DNA of 64,000 nt from Hirsutella rhossiliensis (GCF_020360975.1 NW_025408674.1:1860001-1924000), one strand, 5' to 3'; positions 45,163 through 58,586 are shown, counted from the stretch's first letter. Numbers and translations: made by a program. Notes: generated from the sequence alone by a model not told the origin.

Positions 45163-45795
45163 GTTAGAGACTGCCCTCGACAACATGAGTGAATGAGGCC
45201 CGGTCGAGCATTATACTGACCTACCCAGTCAGGAGGAACCCCGGCCGTGAAGCCAGCCATGTATGTGTAATTCACATCCAGCAAGGTTGAAAGCTGTCCC
45301 GAAGTTCTACATGTAGTCCTGCATGACAATGAAGGGTAGCTTGCGGACCCTGTGGATGCTTCTTTGGGACCTTGGCGGAGTTGTAAGCCTGCCCTTCCTT
45401 GAAGCCAGAGCACGGTCGTGAAAAGACATAGCAACTGATTTGCCTTTGCGTGTACGCGCCAATATTCCGGTCACGAAACTCAGAGTGGTGTCATTATTCA
45501 ACAATGTCAAGTGATGATGCTCTATGTGGGTACAACTCGACATGACATTCAGACATGTAAGGAGTACAGTGTCAGTAACCGAGGCTTGAATAGCTACGAA
45601 GTATTCGTACTTCGCGCCAAAATGATTAAAACATGCGTCTCCATGCCAGGATGCAATCTTCATTATCTCGTTGAACTTTGTCTGCGCACGTCTCTGACCA
45701 ACGACATCGTCACCAGAAGTACACGTAGCCTTTTCCCACAACACAATGCACCCATCAAGTCCTTCTCAAATCAAGCAGGGAAAGAATCCGATATC
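45163..45795. other. region upstream of terpene synthase remnant
   Basis: I found no N-terminal half (DDxxD part) of a terpene synthase here, only short ORFs. A short inverted repeat, tacgaagtattcgtacttcg, lies at about 45595-45614. Confidence 0.4.
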
Positions 45796-46430
45796 ATGCG
45801 GGAGAACAAAGCTGACACTTTCAGTCTTGTTACTGCTCTTGCCCGTTTCGGAGCCGGGATCGATCTGACCGATGAAGAAGAAGCAGCAGTCGCGCCGGTT
45901 GTCCGGCCACTTTATGAGCTTTTCGTTCTCACCAACGATTATTTTTCGTTTGACAAAGAGTACTACATTTACGCTTCCCACATGCTTCGGAACTCCAAAG
46001 GGGATGGTCCCATTTCCAATGCAAATGCTGCCATGCTCTATATGAGGTGTAGTTCAATGTCAGTGAAAGAGCAAAAGGCACGATCAAGGCCAAAGTGGTG
46101 GAGCTCGACGAACAATACCACGCCTCGAAGGGAATGTTCTTCCAGCAACAAGCCGTCGACTTGTCGCCCTCCGTCGTGGCGTCGTTTGATATCTTGGAGG
46201 CTATGGCCGCAGGGAACCTGCTCTGGGGCATGTCGAGCCCTCGCTACGACTTGTCCGCCAAGAACCCATATGCTGAGTACTACAGGCTTAGAAACGATGG
46301 CGGGGCCCATTTCTTTGATGATTGCACCGAGTCTGATGAGATTATTAGTAACAACACCTTGACCAGAGCGGTCGACCAAGCATGTAAGGGCGAGAAAGAC
46401 GTGGCTGTCTCGCATCGAGCTGCGCTTTGA
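45796..46430 (+). pseudogene. terpene synthase remnant (C-terminal cyclase half)
   Basis: A piece of a class I terpene cyclase of the type seen in fungal di- and sesterterpene synthases. It has the helix LTDEEEAAVAPVVRPLYEL followed by a canonical NSE motif NDYFSFDKE at 45934-45960. Beyond a frame change near 46053 come KAKVVELDEQYHASKG and GNLLWGMSSPRYDLSAKN, a conserved late block. The aspartate-rich N-terminal half is absent and no prenyltransferase domain follows. So it is truncated at the 5' end and frameshifted. It is not a copy of the gene at 9868: the NSE motif and flanks differ. Confidence 0.75.
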
Positions 46431-47173
46431 ACTGGACTTGCAGCTCCTGGGCCGGATTGGCCATCACGTACGAGACGTTCCTTATATTTTCTATGTACAC
46501 TACACTACTAGGAGCCGTGGACGAGACTGGGGTTTGAAGAATGTTCGGACTGTTCGTTAAACTTGGTGGACATTACCTACATACGCACCCTGTTCGGAAT
46601 CCGAGAGGCCTCTTACTAGGAGCGCTAATCAACTGAAAGAGCCAACTGCACATGATATAGGAGACCGGGCCGAGGCCGCACGACTTGATGACTTCAGACT
46701 TCAACTGCTTACCCGCTGCACCAACCCGCAAATACGGCGAGCGACGCTTTGCTTTTATGCTCAATGTCGACTGTCTGCCGCATCGAGCTTTTGACTTTGC
46801 GATGAGCTGTTCAGAAGCGCATGTCCAGGCAACAACAAAACTCTGATTCCGTCGACGAGAATCCAATTCCTCGCACGTATTTCTCCGCCATGCTCAACAT
46901 TACTCCGACCGGCCATGGTCGCACAAAGGGGCTTCCCCCATAACCGCCCTCGATGCACGGCTGACACTTCTGCTGCCTGCCCCTCCTGGCGTCTGGTCGA
47001 GAGCAAACTCGACGACCTGTGGGTCTCGAGCGGGGCCTTCGTGACGACCCTTTTCAAGCCCCTTGAGTCTGCCGGACCTTTGCAAGGAGCCTCTCGCATT
47101 CCGATACGTGCCTGGATCCAGCCCTACCGCGTGCTTGGTTCGATTCGCCCATCGCCGCAATCCCTCGACCGCC
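46431..47173. other. intergenic region
   Basis: Promoter of the following sugar transporter. No supported gene. Confidence 0.4.
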
Positions 47174-48859
47174 ATGGCTCCGTCGGCGGCCCACGCCGTT
47201 GACGGCATCCTGCCCCCTGTGGACCTGCGCTCGATCCCTCCTTTTTGGCAAAGAAAGAATGGAATTTTGCTCTACTTTCTCTTGACGTCGTCTCTGCTGG
47301 CCAGTGCCGCCCTTGGCCTCGATGGCGTGAGTCAAGTCAAGCCCAGACACAGCCGAGGTGCAGCCTACAGCTAATCAAATCATCTGCTTCCTGCGTCAAC
47401 ACAGTCCATGACCAACGGCATGCAAGTCCTCCCCACCTGGCAGGATCGCTTTGGCCACCCTACAGGGTCCCAGCTCGGCTTCTTTGGCGCCTCAAACTCC
47501 ATCGGCGGCGTCATCCCCTTTCTCTTTCTCGGCTGGATTGGCGACGAACTCGGCCGTCGCCTGCCGACGGCCCTCGGGTCCATCGTCATCATCACAGGCG
47601 TCCTCATCGAGTTCTTCGCAACCACGTTGAGCATGTACATAGGCGGCAAGGTTGTCCTGGGCATGGGCTCGTCGCTGATACAGATGGGTGCACCAGTCTT
47701 GATCACCGAGCTGAGCCACCCGAAAGAGCGCGTGCAGATAACCACCTTTTACAACACTTCCATTGTTCTTGGCTATGTCATTGGCGCGTGGGCAACCTAT
47801 GGCTGTTTCCAGATTCCAACTCAGTGGTCCTGGAGGCTCCCCACTTTGATCCAGATTGTCCCCTCTGCCTATCAGCTCTTGCTCATCTTCTTCTGTCCGG
47901 AGTCTCCGCGCTGGCTGATTGCCAAGGGCAAGATGGACGAGGCGAGGCAGATCCTGACCAAGTATCACGGTGAAGGTGACCCCAACTCGGAGCTCGTCGC
48001 CTTTGAGTGTGCCGAGATTCAGCACGTCATCGCCGCCGAGGCCGAGCAAAGCCTGTCATGGGCGGCCTTTTTTTCGTCCAGGTCTAACTTGAAGCGCATC
48101 GGCCTGTGCCTTGCCACGGCCGTCTTCAGCCAGAGCTCGGGCAACCTCCTCGTCTCTAACTATCTTGCACAGATTCTCAAGGACACCGGGGTCAAGGCCG
48201 ACAAAGACATTACTCTCGTCAACGGCATGGTCACGTTGTGGCAGTACATGGTGGCCCTCGCCGTCACGGCTCTCATTGACAGATTCAAGCGGCGAACCTT
48301 TTTCGTCGTCGGCTCGGGCGGCGTGCTTGTAACCTTTATCGTGTGGACCGTTGCGGCGCAGCAATATCTGGAGCGAGGCTCTCTCGCGGCTGGTCGCTTG
48401 GTTCTCGCCTGCATCTTCGTCTTCCAGGCCTTTTACACCTTTGCTTGGACGAATCTGGTTGTCACATACCCTCTCGAAGTTGTGACGTACCAAATGCGAG
48501 CCAAGACGTGGGCATTTGTCCTGCTCACCATCCAGGTCGCGACGATTTTCGGAAGCTACGTCAACCCCATCGGTCTCGAGAACATCGGGTGGAAATTTTA
48601 CATCTATTACTGCGTTTGGGTCGCGCTCATCTTTCTGGTGGTGTACTTTTGCTTCGTTGAGACGGCTGGGCCGACTCTGGAAGAGCTCGCATATCTGTTC
48701 GAGGCTGACAAGGCCAAGACGCATCTGATTGCGACGGCCAAGAAGACGCAAGATAACCGGCCTCACGTCGAGACAAGTCGTGAAAACGCGAAAAAGTGGT
48801 TTGAGCGTGCAGCCGATAGTAGAGGGTCTCTTTTGTCAAGGCCGGTGTCAAGCCCTTGA
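47174..48859 (+). CDS. MFS sugar transporter, lactose-permease-like
   Basis: A 12-helix sugar porter of about 535 residues. Exons 47174-47326 and 47405-48859 are joined in phase (LDG then SMTNGMQVLPTWQ). Signatures are DELGRRLP, the helix 4-5 region VLGMGSSLIQMGAPVLITE, CPESPRWLIAKGK, IDRFKRRTF, and a C-terminal VETAGPTLEELAYLFE in place of PETKG. The last variant is common in the lactose- and cellobiose-permease-like branch. The start is ATG 47174 (MAPSAAHAVDG, context gccATGG). Substrate unknown. Intact. Confidence 0.93.
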
Positions 48860-50645
48860 GCTTACATCGTGGGGATTGAATAGATCTGCCGATGGTCTTG
48901 GATTGAGTCTGGCGATCAGCGCAGCTCTCTTCCGGCCCTCGAAGTAGCCTACGATGAAGGTTAGCTTTGGCCTCTCCTTCGACACTGATGGTCCTGCGAT
49001 TGATGCTTGAATAAGGTAAGCATGTCGTCCAATAGATCTGACGCTATTCAAGCTTGACCCCCAATACAATTGAATCTACTGGCTATTTGAAGGGATCCGT
49101 GGAGACTGTCTTGTTTTTTTGCTAGCTCCCGCCGCCTGATATGGTATGGCTGGAATGCGGGCTGGGCTTTATGAAGCACAGCAAGAGGCCGCAAACGCTT
49201 TGATGCCCGCTGCCACCCCCCCCCCCTTTTTTTTTCGATGCTGCTGTACATGGCCGGTCCGAAACGTGCATGTGCCGCACCTCGGGACAGGGAATCAGTT
49301 GGAGATGCAAGCTGGCTTTGGGGGGCTTCTCGGGCCGACCAGCCGCGTCACCCGAATGGGATCAGCATCTGCCGGACGATCGTGCAGCGTCGGACCGAGT
49401 GGCGAGAGAAGGATTCTAGAAAGCCATTGAGAAGCACCGGAAGCACCAGTGCTGCACGCCGCTGACGATCCGGCGTTGGCTATGCCAGTGGCGTGGACCG
49501 GGGCAAGGTTGAAGACGTGAGAAACGCAGTCTGTCCTGTCATGATCAAGGCAGGCTGCCCTCTGCAACAAATTCCCTCATCCGCTCAGCATGGGTAGGCG
49601 GGCCCTCTTGAAGTGGCTCGGGATCATGAAGCTCGACGTCGCTGACAACCCAGAATCCTCACGGCGTGCCTCACAGTGGAGCGGCGTTTCCCCGTTTCGG
49701 CCATCTTTTGCCGCCCACGAGACTCACAGGAATAGATCCGACATCCCAAGCCGACTTACACCGAGTTTCGCCCCTCATTTGCCGCTGGAGGGGCAGATGC
49801 GGGCCCGGTAGGCTGCCGCCTTGGGATCTGCGCCCGAGAGGGGGGAAGCGGCGCCGCTTTCTGCTCACACGCAGTAAGTTCCCATGTGTACATTCCGGCG
49901 GGGGGTGGATGGCCATGGTTAGTTGCCGGCTGGAGTCCCGGCATCTCGTCGATGACGGGGGGTCGGGCAGACCGATTCGCAGTATGATTCAGTCTCGCAC
50001 ACACCACTACGAAATACGCGCTGCACCACCGTCGTTTTCGTTTCCATCCTTTCTCCTCACCTTGGCTAAATTAAACGTGGAGAGGCATCAATGATTCTCT
50101 TGCGAAAGAAATGCTAAAGAGGCCTGCAGATGTGAAAGGAACTATTCGAATGTCGGTCCATTGCTCGGTTGAATGCCACGGCTCAAGGGCCCCCCCTTAC
50201 ATCAAGGTCGACAAGGAACAAGGGTCATGCATTAGAGCGTGATCCAGTACGGCAGAGAGGTGCGCGTTCCGTCTACCATCGGTCACCCGCACACCAGGAT
50301 ACGGCTCGCATCCTCCACCCCCTCCCTTCTCCCCCATCTGGGGAGAGAAGCCTCCGCACTGCAGCCCCAAGGGCAGCGATTTAGATTTTTTTTAGTGTGT
50401 CGACAGAATGCGGAACCCGGCAAGGGGCGTGGTGGTGACGAGGTCATTGAGTGTGTAAAGCGAGAGCGTATATAGAGAGTCGTCCGGGGCTGCCTCGTCG
50501 TGAAACCAGCACACGCTCTCAAAACCATCAGAGAATATATCTGCGTGGGCCTTCCCACGCTCACCTTGCTCTGGCAAGTAGTCGACGGAGAACATCAAGC
50601 AATCGGTCCATTAGCTTTGCGCAGTCGCAACACCGACGAGAAACC
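48860..50645. other. long intergenic region
   Basis: About 1.8 kb without a gene. It contains a C-run followed by a T-run at about 49217-49235. The last few hundred bases are the promoter of the second transporter. Confidence 0.5.
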
Positions 50646-52620
50646 ATGACCGTGGCCACGGACGACAAAGGCTACGATGAGTGCGGGCATGAGACGTTCG
50701 AGATGGCCGGCGGCAGCAACGACGTCGACGCCCTGATCCAGGATATGGAGCAGCAGCTCGAGGCCAGCGGCGGCCTGGAGACGGGCTTCTTCAACGTCGA
50801 GTTCAAGGACCCACACCACTTCACCTGGCTCCTTGTGGCCTTTGCCAGCATGGGCGGCCTGCTGTCCGGCCTGGACCAGAGCCTCATCTCGGGCGCCAAC
50901 CTGTACCTGCCCAAGGACCTCGGGCTCTCGGAGCGGCAAAACAGCCTTGTTAACTCGGCCATGCCCCTGGGCGCCGTTGGCGGTGCGTTGCTCTTGTCGC
51001 CGTCCAACGAGTGCTTGGGCCGTAAGGGTGCCATCATCATCTCCATCGTACTCTACACCATTGGTGCCGCGCTCGAGGCCGGCTCCATCAACTTTGGTGG
51101 GTCCTTTGCGAACATTGAGTTCCCCGGCCAGACTGACCGACGTGAGCCATGATTCCACAGGCATGATTGTGTCCTCGCGCGTCATCCTCGGCCTGGGCGT
51201 CGGCCTCGAGGGCGGCACGGTCCCGGTTTACGTCGCCGAGACCGTGGAGCGTCGCATTCGGGGAAATCTGGTGTCGCTTTACCAGTTCAACATTGCTCTC
51301 GGCGAGGTGCTCGGATACGCTGTCGCGGCCATGTTCCTCAAGGTTCCCGGCAATTGGCGATACATTCTTGGATCGTCGCTCGTCTTCTCGACCATCATGT
51401 TCTTCGGGTGTGTTATAAACCTGCCCCCTGCTGTCTTTCGCGCTCCTATCGCGCTTTGATGTCCGAGAAAGGTTGGCTGACGTGAAGGCGCGTGTGCTTT
51501 TCCGCGACAGCATGCTTTTCCTCCCCGAGAGTCCGCGGTTCTTGATGCACAAGGGCAAGACACTCGCCTCGTACAAGGTCTGGAAACGCATTCGAGGCAT
51601 TTCCTCTCCCGAGTCGCGGCAGGAGTATTTCGCAATGGCCGCGACCGTCCGGCAAGAAGAGACCGAAGTCAACGAAGGCGCCCAGAACCGTCGGTTCCCC
51701 TGGATGGATTTCTTCACGTAAGTCACCCTTCTCGACGTCGTGATATTAAATGGCCCATCTAACGCGATGCCTTTAATGCTCAGTGTCTCCCGCGCACGTC
51801 GAGCTCTCGTGTATGCCAACATCATGATCCTTTTGGGCCAGCTCACGGGAATCAACGCCATCATGTACTACATGTCCGTCTTGATGAACCAGATCGGCTT
51901 TGATGCAGAGCAGGCCAATTACATGTCCCTGGTCGGCGGCGGATCCCTGATGCTGGGCACGATCCCGGCCATCTTCCTCATGGAGACGTGCGGCCGGCGC
52001 TTCTGGGCCATCACGATGTTACCCGGCTTCTTCATCGGCCTGGTCCTTATTGGCATCAGTTATCAGATCCCCATTTCTACGCACACAGTGGCCGTTGAGG
52101 GCCTGTACCTGGCCGGGCTTATCATCTACATGGGATTTTTCGGCTCTTACGCTTGCCTGACTTGGGGTGAGTGGCCCTATATAGAAGAACCATGCTACAG
52201 TACAGGCTCGTCCTTGCTAACACCAAATAAACAGTGATTCCGTCTGAAGTCTACCCCACGTATCTGCGAAGCTATGGAATGACAACGTCGGACGCTCTGC
52301 TATTCCTAGCTTCGTTCGTCGTCACCTACAACTTCACCGCCATGCAAAACGCCATGACACGAACGGGCCTGACGCTTGGCTTCTACGGGGGCATCGCAGT
52401 CATCGGCGAGGTGTACCAAATCTTGTTCATGCCCGAGACTAAGAATAAGACGCTCGAGGAGATTGATGCCGTGTTTTCTCGCCCGACAATGGACATTGCG
52501 TGGGAGAACTGGGTGGGAGTCAAGCAGAACGTGACGGATCTCTGCAACGGGCGCTTCCGCAAGGTCTTTGTTGCGCAGATAGAGAGACGGCCGAGCTTGA
52601 CTGAGAAAGTGGCTGCGTAG
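50646..52620 (+). CDS. MFS sugar transporter, maltose/hexose-permease-like
   Basis: A sugar porter of about 560 residues encoded in five exons: 50646-51096, 51161-51407, 51511-51717, 51784-52166 and 52235-52620, all in phase. Motifs: the helix 1 segment MGGLLSGLDQSLISGANLYL, ECLGRKG, RVILGLGVGLEGGTVPVYVAE, LPESPRFLMHKGK, the QLTGINAIMYYMS of helix 7, ETCGRRF, and MPETKNKTLEEIDAVF. A long acidic N-terminus precedes helix 1. Start: ATG 50646 (MTVATDDKGYDE, context aaccATGA). It follows another sugar transporter on the same strand after 1.8 kb. Intact. Confidence 0.94.
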
Positions 52621-53388
52621 CTTAGAGTAAATGTCTAATATTAAGTATATCAACTTGAAGCATTACAATAGAGACTATTAGAACAAACCCCAGCCTCTGT
52701 CCAGCCAGCCTCCTTACTTTCGAGGTGCTCGCTCGAGCGCCATATCCACGCCCATACTGCCTTCCGTATGAATACGTGAATGTATTATTGCCTCTGAGTG
52801 TCTCAGTAAGATAAGCCGTAGCCAAATGGTAGCAGCACTCATCAGATCTCATCATACTCTCTCCCAGATCCGAGGTCTGGAGGTTTCCCGTAATGCCGGA
52901 GCGAGCACCTAAACGGTTCCAAAAGGCACATTGAAGTCGAAACTCTACAGCTAGGTCGCTCAACAAGCTCAAACCAACAGCTTCTGACGACATCAACTAA
53001 CATTCAGTCGGTTCATCATTGCGTTGTCACCGTGCCAGGTGCCACCGGTTTGGGAGGGGGCGTTTTCGTTCGTGCAGTCTTGTACAGGCACTCTTTCTTT
53101 CCCGTCCGCCCCATTGTGCGGAATAACTTCAGTCAGTATAGGTGCTCGATGACTATCTCAGGAACATGGTTCAGCCAGTCATCAACTCGCTCCTACCTAT
53201 GCTGATGTTTACGACCTCGAGAGCTTGCTGTCAGCTTTTTATGGTGCATACGACGTGTTTACGGTGATGAGCGATAGCCTTTCTCTCCCTTGCAAGACCA
53301 GAGAGACTGAATATGAGCTATGCCTTGAGCTGACTGGGAGTCGCGGCATTACGCCAACAAGCCTCTTCTATACGAATGTGGCATTGTT
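52621..53388. other. intergenic region
   Basis: No supported gene. The last part may contain a decayed 5' portion of the Hsp70-like gene, but I could not read it. Confidence 0.4.
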
Positions 53389-54640
53389 ATGAGCGAGCAT
53401 CAGGCTGAAGTTTGTTGCAGGACATCGCTGCTCTGGCTTCAAGACGACGACCAAGAGAAGTTGGGGGAGCAGACACTGTTCCGCGATGGGGAACGTGTCT
53501 TCTTTGGCATGAACGAATTTTGCGAAGACGTGGAAGTTGCCGGAACGGAATTCAGGAAAGCCAGGCATGAAGCCATGAGCGGACCCTTGAGAACCATCGA
53601 AAGTGTAGTTCGCCAGACACGCAAGAGGGCCACCAGGATTGACGCCGTAATCATCACTGGCGGCGCGTTTTCGTCCACCGAGGGCATCAAGAATATGTTG
53701 GTCCACAAAGTCAAGGAGTTGTGCAATCTGGAACCCCGCTTCCAAAAGGCCGAGGACTCTTTGCAGACGTAACATAACTATGATGCTGACGAAACGGACA
53801 GGAAATATAGCCTCGGGTGCAGCCGATATAGCCGAGTAGTAGGATATGGAGTCGCGATTCGGCGAGTCATGGTTTGGCATCGGCTGCAGTCGTGGCAAAG
53901 AGGTAGGCCATCGGCCCGCCTTCAACGCAGCAAAGAATAGCTCACTGTCTTCAAGAAGAAAATAGAGCCAAGTCAGCTCGACAAAGGTGATGCTCCGGTA
54001 TTTAGAGTCAAGAGTGAGCCAATGGGCTTGGACAATCTAAAGGATTTCCCTATGTTTACGGCCTACCTGAGCCGCCATGCTCCACTATGCGTACCGTCTC
54101 CTGACACAGGGCTCGAGCATTTTGCCTTGGGTCGAGGCGCAACGGTCATGTCACCCGTGGTCTTCGATTTGCCCAAGGTGGTCGAGGCAGGCACCTGTTC
54201 TACGGTCTGCCTACAATGGGATGCAAAGTCCAAAACCGTCCTGATTCGGGTTGTTTGCCCTCGGAAACAAAGGCAGTCAATGCAAGCAGTCCAAAAATGG
54301 TCCAAGTTGGGACGGGGCTTCTTCAATTTGACACAGCAGGAGACGTCTTTAAAGGAAGGCAATACCACTCCCGCCAGTCGCATAGAGGGTGAGCCGGTAG
54401 ACGAGCAGCTTGATACTGACGTGGGAATTAACAGAGATGACGCCGACCAGGCGGCCAGCCGAGTGATCGGGTCCGGAAATAACGACTTGAATGAAACCAA
54501 TCAGAATATTGAGCACTCCAACTGGGGTGCCGAAGAGGAGGCGGGCTCAGAGGAACAAGGTCGAGGGCCCAAGAACACTCACCGATCTGCCGGCGACGCA
54601 GAGCTGACCGACTCAGCTTCTCCCCGCGGACGCAAACACA
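53389..54640 (+). pseudogene. Hsp70-like protein remnant
   Basis: One frame runs from 53389 to 54783, interrupted by stops at about 53770 and 53938. The first part contains RIDAVIITGGAFSSTEGI, which resembles the second phosphate-binding loop of the Hsp70/actin ATPase fold in divergent fungal Hsp70-like proteins. Farther on, VVGYGVAIRR and PVVFDLPKVVEAG could be the start of the beta-sandwich region. The ATPase N-terminus is missing. Past about 54640 the frame enters transposon sequence. Assignment rests on short motifs only. Confidence 0.45.
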
Positions 54641-56089
54641 AGAAGCGATCCCCTATTAGGGCCTTAGAAGCCGAAGCGGCCCTGCCGCTACCAGAGGTAC
54701 GATTCGAAAGGGCATGCCTCTCCTATGCCCTTCGGACCCTATACTTCTTACCTAGTCACCCTATAAGGCAGGCCTATAACTAGCTATATAGGATGACCTT
54801 GCCGACTCGGGCTCCGACCTCGGGGCCTTAAGTTATATTAGGCCCTACACGTAACTCTTCCGTCTTCTTAAAGGCCTAATAGCTATTATAGGGCCGAATA
54901 ATAACTTAAAAAGAAGGAAAGCTAGCTAGGAGCCCTTATAGGCCTAAGAGCTTAAGGCCTTTTTTATAATAATAAAGGCCCCTTATATAGTAAAAAAGCT
55001 TTTAAAGTAATAAGAGAAGTAGTCCTTATACCTTAAGGAGCTACCTATTAAATCGGCCGACCTTCTTACTAGCTAGACTAAGCTAGTAGCCTAAAGCGTC
55101 CCTAACCTTTTAAAGACCCCTATCCTTAATATCTTTACCGTAAAAGCTAAAACCTTTAGCTAGATCGATATCCTAGGGCAGCTTAGGTAGCTAAGCAGCT
55201 TAAGCTTAATATAGAAGGTAGGATCCGTTATCTTTATAGTTCTTTTAAAGGCTATAAGGGCTAAATACTAAAAGAAGGGCCTTTATATAGTAGGTCTATA
55301 GATTTAAGTTAAGGCCTATAAGGAATATATTATATATACGTAGTACTATAGGTGCCTTTCCTTTAGCTATAACCCTTAGACCTACTAATAGCTTATTAAG
55401 TATATCTTTTACCTAGAAAAGTACTTAACTAAGGACTATAACTACCTTAGCTATAAGGCTAGCTAAAGCTACTCTTACTTTAAGGTTTAATACTATAACT
55501 ATAAAGGAGAGTACTTTATAACTAAGAAGGTATAATATAAAGTCTATAAAAGAATAACTAATACTTAATAGCCTTAGCCCCCTTATACTTATAGGGCCCT
55601 TAAGGCCTCTTAGGCCCTTTAGGCTTAACTATAACCCTATTAGTATTATATAGTATAATATTAATAGGTAGGAAATAGCTAACCTATCGATCTTAAAGTA
55701 AGCCTTAAAAGTAAGAGTAGACCTTATCTTATTATAAGAGCCTTACTTTTATAAGATTAATAATAGCTATATCCCTATATAATATTTAGCCTATAACGTT
55801 ATAACCCTTATCCTCTTTACTAACTTTCTTAAACTTACTAGGAGGCTAAGGGTTATAGCCTATAAAGGAAAGAAAGTATAAGAATATACCCTTATATTCC
55901 TATTTTACTATTATAAAGAAATAACAGGCATAGGGAGGCTCTATAGAATAAGCTAGTAAAAAGAGGCTCTATAATATAGTCTAATAGAATAACCCTTAAA
56001 GATAAAGACCTCTACTAGATATCTATACCTTCCTTTAGGAAAGGCGGGTTAAGATAAGCCTATCCTAATAAAATAAAATATGCATAAAA
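54641..56089 (+). mobile_element. RIP-degraded non-LTR (LINE-like) retrotransposon fragments
   Basis: The junction segment RALEAEAALPLPEVRFERAC (54655-54715) resembles the end of fungal LINE reverse transcriptases. From about 55330 to 55540, a series of Tyr/Cys codons in the pattern YYRCLSFSYNP and YYNYKGEYFITKKV looks like RIP-altered CCHC zinc knuckles of a LINE ORF1. Everything after about 54740 is TpA-rich and full of stop codons. The exact limits are uncertain. Confidence 0.45.
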
Positions 56090-58586
56090 TGCATAAGTTA
56101 ATTACGAGTAGAGCGGATACCCTATTGCCTATTTTAGCCTAGCGGTTCTAAAGATATCCGCGATACGAGAATAGGTAGGGCATAGAACATTCTAGTTAAA
56201 TCTACTACTTATACTAGAACCTATAGTCTTACGTTAACTATTACGTTATAATCGGACTACCTACTAAGTTAGGAAGACATGCTATAGATAGAGCTTTTTA
56301 AGCACTATAGAATATACTAGAAAGCTAACTAATTGGTCTACTAGTAGGCGAGCAATGGTCTATAAAAGACGAAGGATTTCCCTACGAGTAGTAGATAGAA
56401 TAAGTAAGTTTATAAGTATCTTTTGCAACGCTATTCTTTTAATATATTATTCAGCCCCTTATATGCTCGTTATAAATTCCGGACGAAATCCTACCTTATA
56501 CTCCTTTAACCAATCTTTCCGCTTACGTTATTAATTACCCGATCCTACGCTTATTACTTATACCTTTTTATAGGTTATAAGCCCGGCTTCTTTATAGGTC
56601 GGGTAGTAACTTCGAAGTTCTAATACTAACTATACGACCTCGAATTCTCTAAAATAGGCTCTAGGGATAAGTTCGAATTTACTAAACTTAAGGGTAGTTC
56701 TAACTATACCTTCTAGGCTATTTAAATATAAGCTCTTTTAGTTAAGGAGAAGCTTTCTACTACTATATAGTAAGAAAATTACTCGAAGATAGAAGAAGCA
56801 CTTACTTTAATTTTTCTTCGTATTAAAGATAGTCCTTTAACCTAAATAAAGTATATAATAAATGTTAAAGAGGCGTAAGATAGGTTAAAAAACCTATATA
56901 ACCCTATTTCCTTTACTTCGAATTACCTACTTATAAAGGAGCTTTTTAATACTTTAGTAAAGGATTTTAAATCCTTAGAAGGCTACCTAAATAAGGTAAT
57001 AGAGGTATTCGAGGAGCTAAAAGCATAGAATATTATAATTCTAGAAGTAGTTATTATAGCTTAGATTTTAAATAGCCTTTCGGGCTCGTTTTATACCTAT
57101 ATAACTAATATAACGTAAGCTCTTCGAAATAACTTAGAGGCTTTTAATTTAGAGTCTCTCTCTAGTAGTCTTATAGACGAATTTAAGAGGACTAAGTCTC
57201 TAGAAAATCCCCTTAAGTAAGCTTTCTTTACTAAGAAGCCCTAGAAAAGATAAAAATATATTATAATATACTTACTATAAGAAGAAAGGGTATTTAGTTA
57301 AAGATTACTACTATCTTTACCCGGAAAAGGCCTTTAAAGGCTTTTCTAAAAATTTAAAAAATTAAAATAAAGGAATACCTTTTAAGAGGCCTAGAAAACC
57401 TTTTATAGAAGGAAATCCTATCGAATTAGACTTTTATATTAATAAGAAGACGAAAAAACCCTCTTCTCTATATATATTAAAAGCAGAAAAAATAGAAATC
57501 GATAATTAAACGGACGAAGAACTAGAAATCGATTTTTCTATTCCTCCTCTTACCCTTAAAGGTTATAAAAGCTCTAAAGAAGAAGCAGAGGTATATATCT
57601 CTTCGAATATCCTTAAAAAAGCCGTATTTAATAATAGGTAGATAGGACCTTTAAATTCCTCTCGAATTAAAGACCTTATATATAAGGTAAAAGAGAAGGA
57701 AATCCCTTATAAAACCTTAGAGAATAGAAATTTCTATAATTTTATATATAATACCGGTGCTAATAGGTATATAGTATCGGAAAAGAAAGTCCTTATTAAT
57801 TTTCGAACTATCTCTACTAAGCTTAATTAGGGAAAGGCATCCTATATAGTTATTTAAGGCTATAGAGATCTTCTTTTCTTAAGGTATATAAGTAAAAGCG
57901 GAATTTTAGGAAATTAAGGAATTACGTAAGACTATATAATAAAGGGGAAGAAGTAGTATAAGGTAGGAATTTTAATAGAATTTATTAGTAGTATATTAGT
58001 ATATAAAAGAGGTATTAAAGCTAATAATTCTATCTCTATCTACTAGCGGATATACTATCTTATATAGATAATTATAGCTAAACGGAAGAACCTTTTAGGA
58101 CTAGATTTAGGCTGCTATATAGCCCTAAGACTAAGAAATTCCGTAATACCTTAAGTATATCTAGAAGTATCTTAGTTCTACGAATATTTATATTTAAAGG
58201 AGGTTAGTCGTGCTAGTATTCTTAAGAGGTCTTAGGTAGTATTCTAAGCTAGCTCTATTCCTTCGATTCCCGATTATATAATAACCGGCAACCTATTTAA
58301 TTTATAATAATATATAAAATAACGAGCGATTCTTACTTTATATAATAGGATTTTATCTATAATTAATATACTACTTATTAGCTTATATAATCGGGAGAGT
58401 ATAGTATAGCTACTTTATTTATAATAGGAAAATACTATTCCTTATATCTTTTTAGATTTCCGAATAATAAAAGGCTATTTATCTTAAGAAACTACCTTTT
58501 TATACTTAAATTAAAGGTAAATATTATAAGCTAATTATATTTTAAAAATACTTATGCCTTTATTAATAGTAAGGAAATTTTCCTAC
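56090..58586 (+). mobile_element. RIP-degraded Ty1/copia element, 5' part
   Basis: A probable LTR (about 56090-56570) is followed by ggttataagcccggct, which could be a RIP-altered initiator-tRNA primer site. A gag-like segment follows (about 56870-57200: LEGYLNKVIEVFEEL, then ILNSLSGSFYTYI), then a zinc-knuckle remnant near 57280. A protease motif, YNTGANRYIVS (originally DTGA-like), lies near 57750. All reading frames carry TAA/TAG stops that match CAA, CAG or TGG before RIP. The element is cut off by the LTR at 58587. Confidence 0.7.

Noticed and set aside
49217..49235. C-run followed by T-run as a functional polypyrimidine element
   Set aside because: Simple low-complexity sequence without an adjacent gene end or splice site that would use it.
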